From Bacteroidales bacterium (GTDB taxonomy: Bacteria > Bacteroidota > Bacteroidia > Bacteroidales > Muribaculaceae), in the NCBI GenBank assembly GCA_910575545.1, contig CAJTFH010000004.1:1-64000 (forward strand): 64,000 nt of DNA. The letters run 5' to 3'. The position numbers were made by a program, and so were the translations under genes. This document shows, in pieces, positions 37,580 to 46,735 of this stretch (within the stretch, counting starts at the first letter, position 1; the number at the start of each line of letters is the position of its first letter). Below the pieces are notes generated by a model. That model worked only from the letters and a program-made list of their open reading frames with translations. It was not told the DNA's origin and did not search any database.

Positions 37580-38752
37580 ATGAAACGGATATATAAAAGG
37601 CGGATTTTTATCAGCGTAGTGTTAGTGACACTTGCCATGATGTCAGGCTTTGCTGCAGGGTCGATGCCGAGATATGCGTATGTAGAACAAGACGGCTATG
37701 GTTTCAATATCTCAGTTCAACAAGACGGCGAAGTATCAGTTGGAATGAGTGGAGATCCTGATGTTATTCTGTGCAAAATTGATGATAGTTTGATAGAAGC
37801 AGCAGTTGCCGGAGGTGGTGAAATCAGATTGCCTGATGAAATGACATATAATGGTAATCAATATAAGATTAAAAAGATTATGGGTTTGTTTCAGGATACT
37901 GACGGCATTAAAACCGTAGTGTTGCCTAAATATCTTGGAACGATGATTTCAAGCATGAACAATTGTGCTGATTTGTCTTCAATAGTGTTTAATGAAGGGT
38001 TCGGGTCTGTGATGTTCAGCATTAACCAGCTTCCTTCGCTTACGGATTTAAATATATCCGGATTGAATTTCGGCGTTCTTGAAGGTTCTTTAACCGGTTT
38101 GCCAATAAACGAGATTGATTTGTCGGGTTTTTACGGAGTGCAAAAATGCAGTTGTGGCGGTTGGCCGAATGTGACAAGGCTTGAATTCCCGTTGGAGTTC
38201 GGCACGGCGGAGATGAGTACATTCGTGGCTATGCCGAAACTTGAAGAGATAGTGCTGCCTGCAACGGTGGAATGTCTGTCGCCGAATATGTTTTCGGAAT
38301 GCACAAATGTGCGTAGGATTTATGCGAGGTCGATGACCCCTCCCCCTTTGGGAGAGTGGGGCTCGCCCGGAGGGTATCTTAATGACTATGGGGAGGGATT
38401 TTTCAGCGACGAGCCGACGCAGATAGATAAATCGACATGTGTGCTCTATGTGCCGGAGGGTGCTGCTGCGGTTTATAGAGAAAATGAGTACTGGGGCCGG
38501 TTTAAAAACATCGTCGAGTATAACTATGGAGGTGTAGATGAAGTTGCAGTCGAGGGGAGCGTTATCGACCGGCTGAGGGTGTCTGAGGGGTCGATATTTG
38601 TTCCAGGCAGCGGGAAGGCTGTGACGGTCAGCGACCTTAATGGCCGCTGTGTCTACCAAGACCGCCAGGCTGTCGGTAGTGATGTGGCGGTTTCGCCGGG
38701 CATCTACGTTGTTCGCATCGGCGGCGATGTCAGGAAGGTGGCGGTGCGCTGA
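37580..38752 (+). CDS. Secreted leucine-rich-repeat (BspA-like) surface protein
   Basis: 390 residues. The signal peptide is residues 1-26. Residues 95-270 contain BspA-type LRR_5 repeats (IKTVVLPKYLG, LSSIVFNEGFG, LEEIVLPATVECLSPNMFSECTNVRRIYA). CVLYVPEGAAAVYRENEYWGRF is the usual repeat-closing segment, and the last 70 residues form a sorting-type domain (VTVSDLNGRCVYQ, SPGIYVVRIG). Such proteins bind host or bacterial surfaces; the ligand is unknown. It starts 44 bases after the broken C25 gene, is similarly AT-rich, and may be co-transcribed. Confidence 0.75.
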   Translation: MKRIYKRRIFISVVLVTLAMMSGFAAGSMPRYAYVEQDGYGFNISVQQDGEVSVGMSGDPDVILCKIDDSLIEAAVAGGGEIRLPDEMTYNGNQYKIKKIMGLFQDTDGIKTVVLPKYLGTMISSMNNCADLSSIVFNEGFGSVMFSINQLPSLTDLNISGLNFGVLEGSLTGLPINEIDLSGFYGVQKCSCGGWPNVTRLEFPLEFGTAEMSTFVAMPKLEEIVLPATVECLSPNMFSECTNVRRIYARSMTPPPLGEWGSPGGYLNDYGEGFFSDEPTQIDKSTCVLYVPEGAAAVYRENEYWGRFKNIVEYNYGGVDEVAVEGSVIDRLRVSEGSIFVPGSGKAVTVSDLNGRCVYQDRQAVGSDVAVSPGIYVVRIGGDVRKVAVR

Positions 38753-38768
38753 TGTGGGAAAAATTGCG

Positions 38769-38776
38769 TAACTTTG
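38769..38776 (+). promoter_or_regulatory. Promoter -7 element (TAACTTTG)
   Basis: An exact element 25 bases before the ATG at 38802. The alternative ATG at 38787 would have almost no leader. Confidence 0.55.
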
Positions 38777-38801
38777 CGGAAACGCAATGGGAGAATATAC
38801 T

Positions 38802-40304
38802 ATGAAATTAAACCGATGGTTATGGGTGGTTGTAGCTGCGGCCGCAGGCGGACTGATGCCTGCGGCTGCGCTGAGTGTGACTTGCGAAGCCGGAGGCCTG
38901 CGGCAGGCCGTGGGGAATGAAACTGATGCAGTTTCGTTGATTGTCAGCGGGGAGATTAATGCCGCTGACTTCGATTTTATCGCCTTTGAAATGACCGGGG
39001 TCGACAACCTTGATTTGTCAGGTGCACAGGTGGTGGCGTATGAGGGGGAACCGACGTTTACGGGTCGCACGTCTTCCTTGGCGAATGTGCTGCCCGACGG
39101 TGCGCTAATGAGTGTGAAGGCCACAACAATACATCTTCCGAGCACGTTGGGTGAAATCGGAGCCGGGGCCTTGGCCGATGCCGCCGTGAAAACGCTGGTG
39201 CTGCCCCGTTATTTGAAAACTATAGGGGAATCGGCTTTCAGCAATGCGCGCAACCTTGAAAGCATTGTGGTGCCGGAATCGGTAGAGCATCTGGGCAAAG
39301 GGGCGTTTAAAGATTGCCCTTCACTGAAAAGTGTGGAGATAAAAGGCCCGATAGAGGCCGTTAAACAGCAGACGTTTAAAGGGTGCGACGCCTTGACGAC
39401 GGTGATTCTTCCCAAATCTGTCACTTTGATAGCCTCTGATGCATTTGCCGGTTGCCGCTCTTTGGAAATCATTGATTTTCCTTCGTCGTTGGTTACAATC
39501 GGCCAAGGGGCGTTTTATGGCGCAGGGCTGAGGACTGTTGACCTTGCCCATTGCGCGGGGCTTGAAGAGGTTGGCGACTGGGCTTTTGCGGCCAACGGGA
39601 ATCTGGCTGAGGTCGGAATGCCACCGTCGCTGAGGCGTATCGGCAAAGGGGCGTTTTTCAACAACACATCAATGGCACTCCATAGAATGCCCGGATCACT
39701 TGAAAAAATTGACGATTTTGCGTTGCGTGGTATAAAATCAGCACCGGCAGATGTTATTTCCGGAACAAGGGTCACAGATGTCGGCGATTTCGCACTGGCA
39801 AGATGGAGAGGTGTCAGCAAGTTTTATCTTCCATCAGGGCTGGAGAGGCTTGGCGACGGGGCTATGGCAAACTGGTCGGGTCTTTACGCCATATCGGCAG
39901 AATGGGTGGCTGATATCCCTCTGTTGGGCCAGGATGTATGGCGTGGGGTCAAGCAATCGAATGTGATACTTGCCGTGCCAGAGGGTAAAGAAGACGCGTA
40001 TGCCTCCGCTCCGCAATGGCAGGATTTTATGATTAAAGGGGTGACACCCGGAGGGGTTGATGCCTCTGAATCGCCCGTAGAGGGAGTGGTTGCCCGTTTC
40101 GAGGGGATGACGCTTCATCTTTCCGCTCCTGTGGAGATTGCGGGGGCGGATCTGTTCGGCATAGACGGGCGCAGCTATGCCATGGCTGCCGGCGGCGGGA
40201 CTACAAGTCTGGCTATCGACACATCGGCCTGGGACGTGCGGGTGTTGGTTGTGCGTCTGCGCCTGACCGACGGGCGCATTGCTGCGCTTAAACTTTGGCG
40301 ATAA
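38802..40304 (+). CDS. Secreted leucine-rich-repeat (BspA-like) surface protein
   Basis: 500 residues. The start at 38802 gives a compact signal peptide (MKLNRWLWVVVAAAAGG...) and has a GGGAG stretch upstream. Residues 110-360 hold at least eight LRR_5 repeats of about 23 residues (LVLPRYLKTIGESAFSNARN, IVVPESVEHLGKGAFKDCPS, VILPKSVTLIASDAFAGCRS). NVILAVPEGKEDAYASAPQW closes the array. A short C-terminal sorting-like domain follows. It is more GC-rich than its LRR neighbour at 37580 and only distantly similar to it, so not a recent duplicate. Confidence 0.8.
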   Translation: MKLNRWLWVVVAAAAGGLMPAAALSVTCEAGGLRQAVGNETDAVSLIVSGEINAADFDFIAFEMTGVDNLDLSGAQVVAYEGEPTFTGRTSSLANVLPDGALMSVKATTIHLPSTLGEIGAGALADAAVKTLVLPRYLKTIGESAFSNARNLESIVVPESVEHLGKGAFKDCPSLKSVEIKGPIEAVKQQTFKGCDALTTVILPKSVTLIASDAFAGCRSLEIIDFPSSLVTIGQGAFYGAGLRTVDLAHCAGLEEVGDWAFAANGNLAEVGMPPSLRRIGKGAFFNNTSMALHRMPGSLEKIDDFALRGIKSAPADVISGTRVTDVGDFALARWRGVSKFYLPSGLERLGDGAMANWSGLYAISAEWVADIPLLGQDVWRGVKQSNVILAVPEGKEDAYASAPQWQDFMIKGVTPGGVDASESPVEGVVARFEGMTLHLSAPVEIAGADLFGIDGRSYAMAAGGGTTSLAIDTSAWDVRVLVVRLRLTDGRIAALKLWR

Positions 40305-40388
40305 GCCGCTGTGGATTTGCTGCGTGATATATCAAGTCGTCAGGTAAGATTCCGCTGTCGGATTAGGGGAATTGTCGGGCGGATTTCG

Positions 40389-40396
40389 TAAATTTG
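40389..40396 (+). promoter_or_regulatory. Promoter -7 element for dnaX, apparently leaderless
   Basis: TAAATTTG ends four bases before the dnaX ATG at 40401, so transcription should begin at or within a base or two of the start codon. Confidence 0.55.
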
Positions 40397-40400
40397 TTTC

Positions 40401-42299
40401 ATGGAAGAGAACTATATAGTATCCGCGCGGAAATACCGTCCGTCGACATTCTCGTCGGTAGTGGGGCAGAAAGCCCTCACGGCAACGCTACGCAACGCTA
40501 TCGCCACCAACCGCCTGGCACATGCCTATCTTTTCTGTGGGTCGAGAGGGGTCGGCAAAACGTCGTGCGCCCGCATTTTCGCCAAGACCATCAACTGCGA
40601 GCATCCCACCCCTGAGGGGGATCCATGTAACGAATGTGCATCTTGCCGTCAGTTCAACGAGAACAGGTCGCTGAATATCCTGGAACTCGACGCTGCCTCT
40701 AACAACAGTGTGAACGACATACGCGAGCTTACCGACCAGGTGCTCGTACCCCCCACCGAAGGGCGCTACCGGGTGTTTATCATCGACGAGGTGCACATGC
40801 TTTCGTCGGCCGCATTCAACGCTTTCCTGAAAACGCTTGAGGAGCCGCCGTCATATGTGATTTTTATCCTCGCCACCACCGAGAAACACAAGATAATCCC
40901 TACAATCCTTTCGCGCTGCCAGATTTATGATTTCAGCCGCATCACTATTTCCGATATAATCGACCATTTGGAATATGTGGCTTCACAGGAGGGCATAACA
41001 GCCGAGCGGTCGGCTCTTAATGTTATCGCCCGCAAGGCCGACGGAGCTATGCGCGATGCCCTGTCGATCTTCGACCAGGTGGCGGCATCGTCGCGTGGCC
41101 ATATAACATACCAGTCGGCAATCGACAACCTCAATGTGCTCGACGAGCGTTATTATTCGCGCCTCATCGATGCGTTCAAAAGCGGAGATGTGCCACAGGC
41201 ATTGCTGGTCTATAAAGATGTGCGCGACCATGGATTCGATTCGCATTTCTTCATCAACGGGCTGGCGCAATATCTGCGCGACCTGATGGTAGCGAGGAAT
41301 CCGCAGACAGTTTCATTGCTCGACACCGACGATTCTGTAAAAGAACTTATGGCGAATCAGGGGGCCGACATGCAGCCTGAGTTTTTCTATTCGGCAATGA
41401 GCCTATGCAATGAAGCCGACCTGGCCTATCGCCAGTCATCAAACAAGACTTTCCTTGTCGAGCTGTTGCTCATCAGACTATGCCAACTAACAGGCCCCTC
41501 CCACGGTTATAGTGGCGGCGGAGAGGGGCATAGGCTTCAGAAAATAGAAGTCGCAGAGCCTGCCGGCGGTGCTGCGGCGACAAATGCCACACCACAGCCG
41601 GCACCTGCACCGCAACCATATGCCCGGCCGGCATCCAGACCGGCGCATACATCGGCTCCCTCCTCCACTTCTCAAGCGCCGGGGGCTTCACAGACGTCTG
41701 CGGCGGCATCGAAACCGGTTTCATCGGCAGTGCCTGAACTGCGTGCGGGAGGTTCGGAGATTGCATTCATCATGCCTCCTTATAGCGGCATGGGGTCTCG
41801 TCCTGCCGATGCCCCAAGGCCTCAACCCCGGGCCACCGGTCGCGGCCATGTGTCGCTGGCGTCGGCTTTTGCCGAAAAGAAACAGACGGTTCCTGCTTCC
41901 GCATCGGCTGCTACAGTTATGCACCGCACGCCTTACTCCCATGATCGGCTGCTGGCTGAATGGGAGCGTTATATGGCGGCCAATCCGAAAGCGCATCTGC
42001 TGATTAACACCATGCGTGCCCACCAGCCGGTGGCAGGTGAAGACCCGGCCTCTCCGGAATGCTTCACTGTGACAGTGGTTAATCCAGGGCAGGTCGAGGT
42101 GCTGACAAATGAAAAGCCCCGGTTGCTCAATGCTTTGCGTGCCTCACTGGCTAATGATTATGTTGATTTCAGGATAGAACTGAACGAGGATGCCACAGCG
42201 CCGACTGCGTGGAGCGACCGCGATGTGCTCAATCACCTTGTAGAGGCGAATCCGAATCTCGCCCGTCTTATCACCGATTTCAAACTAACCCTCTCATAA
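40401..42299 (+). CDS. dnaX: DNA polymerase III subunit gamma/tau
   Basis: Clamp-loader ATPase. 632 residues. Walker A GSRGVGKTSCA near residue 50, a zinc-binding set CEHPTPEGDPCNECASC, Walker B FIIDEVHML, and sensor ATTEKHKIIPTILSRCQ. Domain III extends to about 360, followed by a Pro/Ala/Ser-rich linker (about 385-500) and a C-terminal domain of about 120 residues. I see no obvious A-rich slippery site of the E. coli type, so only the full-length form is predicted. Confidence 0.95.
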   Translation: MEENYIVSARKYRPSTFSSVVGQKALTATLRNAIATNRLAHAYLFCGSRGVGKTSCARIFAKTINCEHPTPEGDPCNECASCRQFNENRSLNILELDAASNNSVNDIRELTDQVLVPPTEGRYRVFIIDEVHMLSSAAFNAFLKTLEEPPSYVIFILATTEKHKIIPTILSRCQIYDFSRITISDIIDHLEYVASQEGITAERSALNVIARKADGAMRDALSIFDQVAASSRGHITYQSAIDNLNVLDERYYSRLIDAFKSGDVPQALLVYKDVRDHGFDSHFFINGLAQYLRDLMVARNPQTVSLLDTDDSVKELMANQGADMQPEFFYSAMSLCNEADLAYRQSSNKTFLVELLLIRLCQLTGPSHGYSGGGEGHRLQKIEVAEPAGGAAATNATPQPAPAPQPYARPASRPAHTSAPSSTSQAPGASQTSAAASKPVSSAVPELRAGGSEIAFIMPPYSGMGSRPADAPRPQPRATGRGHVSLASAFAEKKQTVPASASAATVMHRTPYSHDRLLAEWERYMAANPKAHLLINTMRAHQPVAGEDPASPECFTVTVVNPGQVEVLTNEKPRLLNALRASLANDYVDFRIELNEDATAPTAWSDRDVLNHLVEANPNLARLITDFKLTLS

Positions 42300-42316
42300 A
42301 CAACACCACATCATGG

Positions 42317-42360
42317 AACACGACCGGCGCCATGTGACATCACATAGTGCCGGTCGTGTT
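42317..42360. terminator. Bidirectional terminator between dnaX and mdh
   Basis: A 12-bp stem (42317-42328 with 42349-42360) plus an inner ATGTG/CACAT stem. On the + strand it is followed by ATTTTAG. It lies between convergent genes. Confidence 0.7.
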
Positions 42361-42377
42361 ATTTTAGTCTTTATGTG

Positions 42378-43379
42378 TCAGTGGATGTTTTTGTTCAGGT
42401 CGTGCCATTTGTCGATGGCAGGGAGAACTCCCATGCCAATCACCTCGTCGCGCAGGGCGCAGAGGTGGGCGTAGCTTTTCTCAAGCTCCTGATCTTCGGC
42501 GGGAGTGCCTTTGATTGGCATCACCTTCACACCATCTTTCGTTATCGAAGTCTCCATGGCCATCATTATGTGGCTGAACTTGTCATTGTTGACATACACA
42601 CCGGCCGGCCAGCGGAAAGGTTTACCACCCATAGCAGCTGCAATCATTTCGATTGACAGATAGGCCGGACTCTGGAACGATGAGCGGCCGCGAAGGTCGA
42701 TGATGTTTTTGCCTCCTTGGATTACACGTAATTTCAGCTCTTCCCAGTCTTCCATCGGCAGTTTTTCAGTGCCAATGATAGTGTTGAGGGGTTTGCCGTT
42801 GATTTCTGTTGTGGATGCGAACACAGCCATCTGCTCGCCATGGCCGCCATATGTGCGGCAATTTACAATCTCAGCTGCGGGCAGGTGGAGGTATTTCGAC
42901 AGTTCGCTTTGCAGACGTGTTGAATCGAGTGCCGCCAAGGTGGTGACCTGCGATGGTTTAAGTCCGGAATATATCAGGGTTATAAGGCCTGTGATGTCTG
43001 CCGGATTGAACACTACAACTATATGTTTCACACCGGGGCAGTATTGGCGCACATCCTTACCGAACTGTTCGGCAATCTGCGCATTCCCTTTCAGTAAATC
43101 CTCACGGGTCATTCCGGCTTTCCTGGCAGCTCCGCCAGAGTTGACGATGTAGTCGGCACCTGTGAGAGCGTCTTTCACGTCTGATGTGAATGTGATGTTT
43201 GCCCCTTCAAAGGCGCAATGCCTGAGTTCTTCGGCCACACCTTCAAGTGCGGGTGCATATGGGTCGTAGAGACAGATATTCGGGGTAAGATGCATCATCA
43301 GGGCCGTCTGGGCCATGTTTGAACCGATCATTCCGGCAGCGCCTACAATGACCAGCTTGTCGTTGGTTAAATATTCCAT
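42378..43379 (-). CDS. mdh: Malate dehydrogenase
   Basis: NAD-dependent malate/oxaloacetate interconversion, used by gut Bacteroidales in the reductive branch to succinate. 333 residues. The Rossmann loop VGAAGMIGSNMAQTALM is at residues 11-27, VNSGGAARKAGMTREDLL carries the substrate-binding Arg, and the catalytic pair is represented by LDSTRLQSEL and YGGHGEQM. The variant is the lactate/malate family form typical of the phylum. It starts 57 bases after the acylase gene, same strand. Confidence 0.9.
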   Translation of the reverse strand: MEYLTNDKLVIVGAAGMIGSNMAQTALMMHLTPNICLYDPYAPALEGVAEELRHCAFEGANITFTSDVKDALTGADYIVNSGGAARKAGMTREDLLKGNAQIAEQFGKDVRQYCPGVKHIVVVFNPADITGLITLIYSGLKPSQVTTLAALDSTRLQSELSKYLHLPAAEIVNCRTYGGHGEQMAVFASTTEINGKPLNTIIGTEKLPMEDWEELKLRVIQGGKNIIDLRGRSSFQSPAYLSIEMIAAAMGGKPFRWPAGVYVNNDKFSHIMMAMETSITKDGVKVMPIKGTPAEDQELEKSYAHLCALRDEVIGMGVLPAIDKWHDLNKNIH

Positions 43380-43436
43380 GTTTATTTTATAAATTAGTTA
43401 TATTTCGTGTAAGATATCAGACGTCCACTCCGATGT

Positions 43437-44483
43437 TTAATACATCGGGGTGAACGGCTCGGAGCGTTTCAGATGCTTGTTGGCGCATCCTACGATGTTT
43501 GTCTCTTTGGAGGTGTCGAGTTTCAGAACAGGGGCGCCATTGTAGAGGTCGAGTGCCGACAGATCGATATAATAGCATCCGGGATTTGTCACAATGTCGA
43601 AATAGTATCTGCGGTCGCGCAGGTTGGCGTATGAGCGCCATTGTGTCGATGACAGATTCGGCTCCCCGGCAATTTCGTAGGTATATGGCACACTCACATC
43701 GTCGATTATGCTGCGGGTTATGCTGACTCCGAGATCGGCATCCGCCACCGGCTTTACGTGGTGGGCAAAGTAGTTGGCACGCACGCAACGGCTGGGGCTG
43801 CTCACTGTGCCTGGAAGCATGTTTTTGCCACCGATGCCGTTCCAATAATCTATTATGGCACGCATCGCCGGCCATTCCGGATCGTTGGTCATTGCGCGGT
43901 AGTCGCCCATATCGTAGATTTTTACCTGGCCGTGGTCAAACTCAAGAATCGCCGATTGACCTGTAGCGTCTGTGATGCCCCAATGAAGAGCCGACACGGT
44001 TCCGCCGTCGAATGTGGCTCCGCCGATAGTGAAATCGTGCTTCTGCAGAAGGTCGACTACCTGTTGTGTTGTGGCGTTCATGTCGAGCAGCCAGCCGACA
44101 AACATGGCAAGCGACATGGGTGGGCGTCCCTTGGTGTCGTCGTTGCTATATACTGTGCCTTTACAGAAAAGTCCGTTCACAACAAGCCCCATTTCATTCA
44201 TCCCCTCTGTTATGCCTCCGTCGTAGCCAACGGCATAGACGGCGCCGTATTTAGATGTCCATTCAACGGCTCCGGGCTGGTCAGAACCCCTTTTTGCCAT
44301 ACCGCGCGGATAGACATACAGGTTGGTGGGTATAGGGGTTTTCCAATCGAGCGAGCGCCCGACAACCATGAGTGAGTCCAATCCTTTATAGAGTACCCTT
44401 GAACAGGCTTCAGATTCAGCCGGAGCCGATAAGGCGGCTGCAAACACCAATGCTGATGCAGCAACTTTAATAATATTCCTCAT
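43437..44483 (-). CDS. Periplasmic choloylglycine hydrolase-family acylase
   Basis: An Ntn hydrolase cleaving linear amide bonds (bile-salt hydrolase / penicillin V acylase family). 348 residues with a signal peptide whose cleavage before Cys27 (SEA-CSRVLY) would expose the N-terminal nucleophile. Family residues are present: R43 and D46 in GRSLDWK, N96 in GMNEMGLVV, N200 in MTNDPEWP, and R232/R235 in SSPSRCVR. The segment DWKTPIPTNLYVYPRGM looks more like the Gram-negative penicillin V acylase-like branch than the classical Bacteroides bile-salt hydrolase, but the substrate cannot be fixed from sequence. A possible -7 (TATATTTC) lies at 44495-44502 on the minus strand. Confidence 0.85.
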   Translation of the reverse strand: MRNIIKVAASALVFAAALSAPAESEACSRVLYKGLDSLMVVGRSLDWKTPIPTNLYVYPRGMAKRGSDQPGAVEWTSKYGAVYAVGYDGGITEGMNEMGLVVNGLFCKGTVYSNDDTKGRPPMSLAMFVGWLLDMNATTQQVVDLLQKHDFTIGGATFDGGTVSALHWGITDATGQSAILEFDHGQVKIYDMGDYRAMTNDPEWPAMRAIIDYWNGIGGKNMLPGTVSSPSRCVRANYFAHHVKPVADADLGVSITRSIIDDVSVPYTYEIAGEPNLSSTQWRSYANLRDRRYYFDIVTNPGCYYIDLSALDLYNGAPVLKLDTSKETNIVGCANKHLKRSEPFTPMY

Positions 44484-44743
44484 AATTCAACCCTTGAAAT
44501 ATAGTGGTAGTGTTTAGTTGTCTCAGATATTAACAACGGCACATGCTCAAGAGTTTAGGCAAAAACGGAATAATCGGATTATGCGAATCTGCAATGCAAC
44601 CGCAAAGTTGCATAACCTGCTATATCACCATGTGTTTCAGCAATTCAAACACACTCTTCGTGATTCCGGGTGGAAACAGTCTCAGTATATTGTTGGGTAA
44701 GATGTTTGTAAACCATTAGGGACGGATGTGCGTTTAACAATAT

Positions 44744-46735
44744 ATGGGAACTGTTAATTTCTGTGATTCATCAAAAAAGACTACGGGGATGGGGGGCGGC
44801 TCTTCGCTGAGGAGGCTGTCGGCGATAGGTTTGATAGTGACCATGGGCATTGTGTTCGGCGATATAGGCACTTCGCCCCTCTATGTGATGAAAGCCATTG
44901 TGGGGGTGAACCATGCGTTTGATGCCGATTACGTGGTCGGGGCAGTGTCGTGTGTGATATGGACGCTGACATTGCAGACCACGGTGAAATATGTTCTTAT
45001 TGCTTTAAGGGCGGATAACAAGGGGGAAGGGGGAATATTGGCGCTTTTCTCCCTGCTGTGCCGGTTGCCGAGACGGTGGCTTTATGTGGTTGCCGCCGTC
45101 GGAGCGTCGACATTGATTGCCGACGGCGTGATAACCCCGGCCATTACTGTTACTTCTGCGATAGAAGGGCTTGATATTATAAGCCCGGGAGTGCCGGTGG
45201 TGCCGGTAGTCGTGGTAATCATAGCCGGTATTTTCCTTATGCAACAGGCGGGTACTGGGAAAATCGGACGATTTTTCGGCCCGTTCATGCTGTTGTGGTT
45301 TCTTATGCTTGGAGCGCTGGGGTGCACACACATAGGCGACTATTCAGGCATATGGAGGGCGTTCAATCCGTGGTATGCGGTCAGGCTGCTGATTGACTAT
45401 CCGGGCTGGTTCCTGATTCTTGGAGCCGTGTTCCTTTGTACGACCGGTGCGGAAGCTCTTTACTCTGATCTCGGCCATTGCGGACGGCTCAATATCTCGG
45501 TCAGCTGGCTGTTTGTAAAAGCCATGCTGATTCTCAATTATCTCGGTCAGGGGGCATGGATTGTCGCTGCCGGGCCGCAGGTGGCGGCATCGGGTGTCAA
45601 CCCGTTCTATGCCATCATGCCGTCATGGTTCACCCCCTTGGGGGTGGTTATGTCGACCGGGGCTGCCATTATTGCCAGCCAGGCGTTGTTGAGCGGCTCG
45701 TTCACGATTTTTTCAGAGGCTATAAACCTTGATTTCTGGCCCCGGTTGAAAATCAAATATCCGTCGACTGAAAAGGGGCAGCTCTACATTCCGGCAATCA
45801 ACTGGCTGCTTCTGGCCGGGTGTCTGGCAACGGTGGCGATTTTCCGCGATTCGTCGCATATGGAGGCTGCCTACGGGCTGGCAATAACCGTCACTATGCT
45901 GATGACAACCGTGTTGCTCACCTTCTATCTGCGCTTCAGAGGGGTGAACCGTTGGTTGTGTGGAATGTTTCTGTTATTCTTTGCCTCGTTGGAGGGGGTG
46001 TTTTTTGCAGCAAACCTGTTTAAGTTCACCCATGGCGGATGGTTTGCCATGCTGGTTGCCGGAATGGTGGTGTTCGTGATGATTGTATGGCGCAATTCCA
46101 CACGCATCCGCAACTCATACATACAATACAAGCCTTTGGCCGGATATATCGACCTTATTGCCGATATACGGGGCGACGCCGATATTCCGAAATATGCTTC
46201 AAATTTGATTTATTTCAGCCGGTCTCCGGATGACTCGCGGCTTGAAAGCAAGCTGCTCTATTCGATTATCAACAAGCAGCCGAAACGGGCCGATCACTAC
46301 TGGGTCATACATATCGAGAATCTCGATTCGCCCGACACATTGGAATACCGTGTGAAGACGGTTTTGCCTGGGGCGTTCTATTTCGTCACTTTCCGCCTTG
46401 GCTTCCGGGTGGAGCCGAAAGTCAGCGTATACCTGCGCCAGGTGGTCGAGGATCTGGTTGCCGGTGGTGAGCTGGATCTGACAAGCAGCTACCCTTCGCT
46501 GAATAAAAGGGGGATTGCAGGTGATTTCCGTTTTATCATCATACACAGGATTTTTTCTGTGGCGAGCGAATGCCCGCGGCTTGCGGCTTTCCTGTTGAAG
46601 ATGCATGAGTTCCTGCGCCATCTGGCCATCTCCGACCGCGATGCCATGGGTCTTGACACCAGTAATGTGACTGTTGAGTCTGTGCCGCTTATTATCTCGA
46701 CGCGCACAGCGCGCCGGATTGTCAGGGTTGATTGA
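44744..46735 (+). CDS. kup: Kup-family potassium transporter
   Basis: Low-affinity K+ uptake carrier of the inner membrane. 663 residues: about 12 membrane helices in residues 25-450 and a cytoplasmic C-terminal domain of about 200. Signature GIVFGDIGTSPLYVMKAI near residue 37, GALGCTHIGDYSGIWRAFNP, and ALYSDLGHCGRLNI. The 260-base gap before it (44484-44743) contains a small GCAAC/GTTGC hairpin and no clear promoter. The last 14 bases overlap the end of the convergent glycosyltransferase gene. Confidence 0.92.
   Translation: MGTVNFCDSSKKTTGMGGGSSLRRLSAIGLIVTMGIVFGDIGTSPLYVMKAIVGVNHAFDADYVVGAVSCVIWTLTLQTTVKYVLIALRADNKGEGGILALFSLLCRLPRRWLYVVAAVGASTLIADGVITPAITVTSAIEGLDIISPGVPVVPVVVVIIAGIFLMQQAGTGKIGRFFGPFMLLWFLMLGALGCTHIGDYSGIWRAFNPWYAVRLLIDYPGWFLILGAVFLCTTGAEALYSDLGHCGRLNISVSWLFVKAMLILNYLGQGAWIVAAGPQVAASGVNPFYAIMPSWFTPLGVVMSTGAAIIASQALLSGSFTIFSEAINLDFWPRLKIKYPSTEKGQLYIPAINWLLLAGCLATVAIFRDSSHMEAAYGLAITVTMLMTTVLLTFYLRFRGVNRWLCGMFLLFFASLEGVFFAANLFKFTHGGWFAMLVAGMVVFVMIVWRNSTRIRNSYIQYKPLAGYIDLIADIRGDADIPKYASNLIYFSRSPDDSRLESKLLYSIINKQPKRADHYWVIHIENLDSPDTLEYRVKTVLPGAFYFVTFRLGFRVEPKVSVYLRQVVEDLVAGGELDLTSSYPSLNKRGIAGDFRFIIIHRIFSVASECPRLAAFLLKMHEFLRHLAISDRDAMGLDTSNVTVESVPLIISTRTARRIVRVD

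Noticed and set aside
39180-39900. Regularly spaced repeats that could suggest a CRISPR-like array
   Set aside because: They are codons of leucine-rich repeats of about 23 residues within one open frame; the DNA copies are too diverged for a CRISPR.
40401-42299. Programmed frameshift in dnaX giving a gamma form
   Set aside because: I looked for an A-rich slippery heptamer with a following stem in the linker region and found none.
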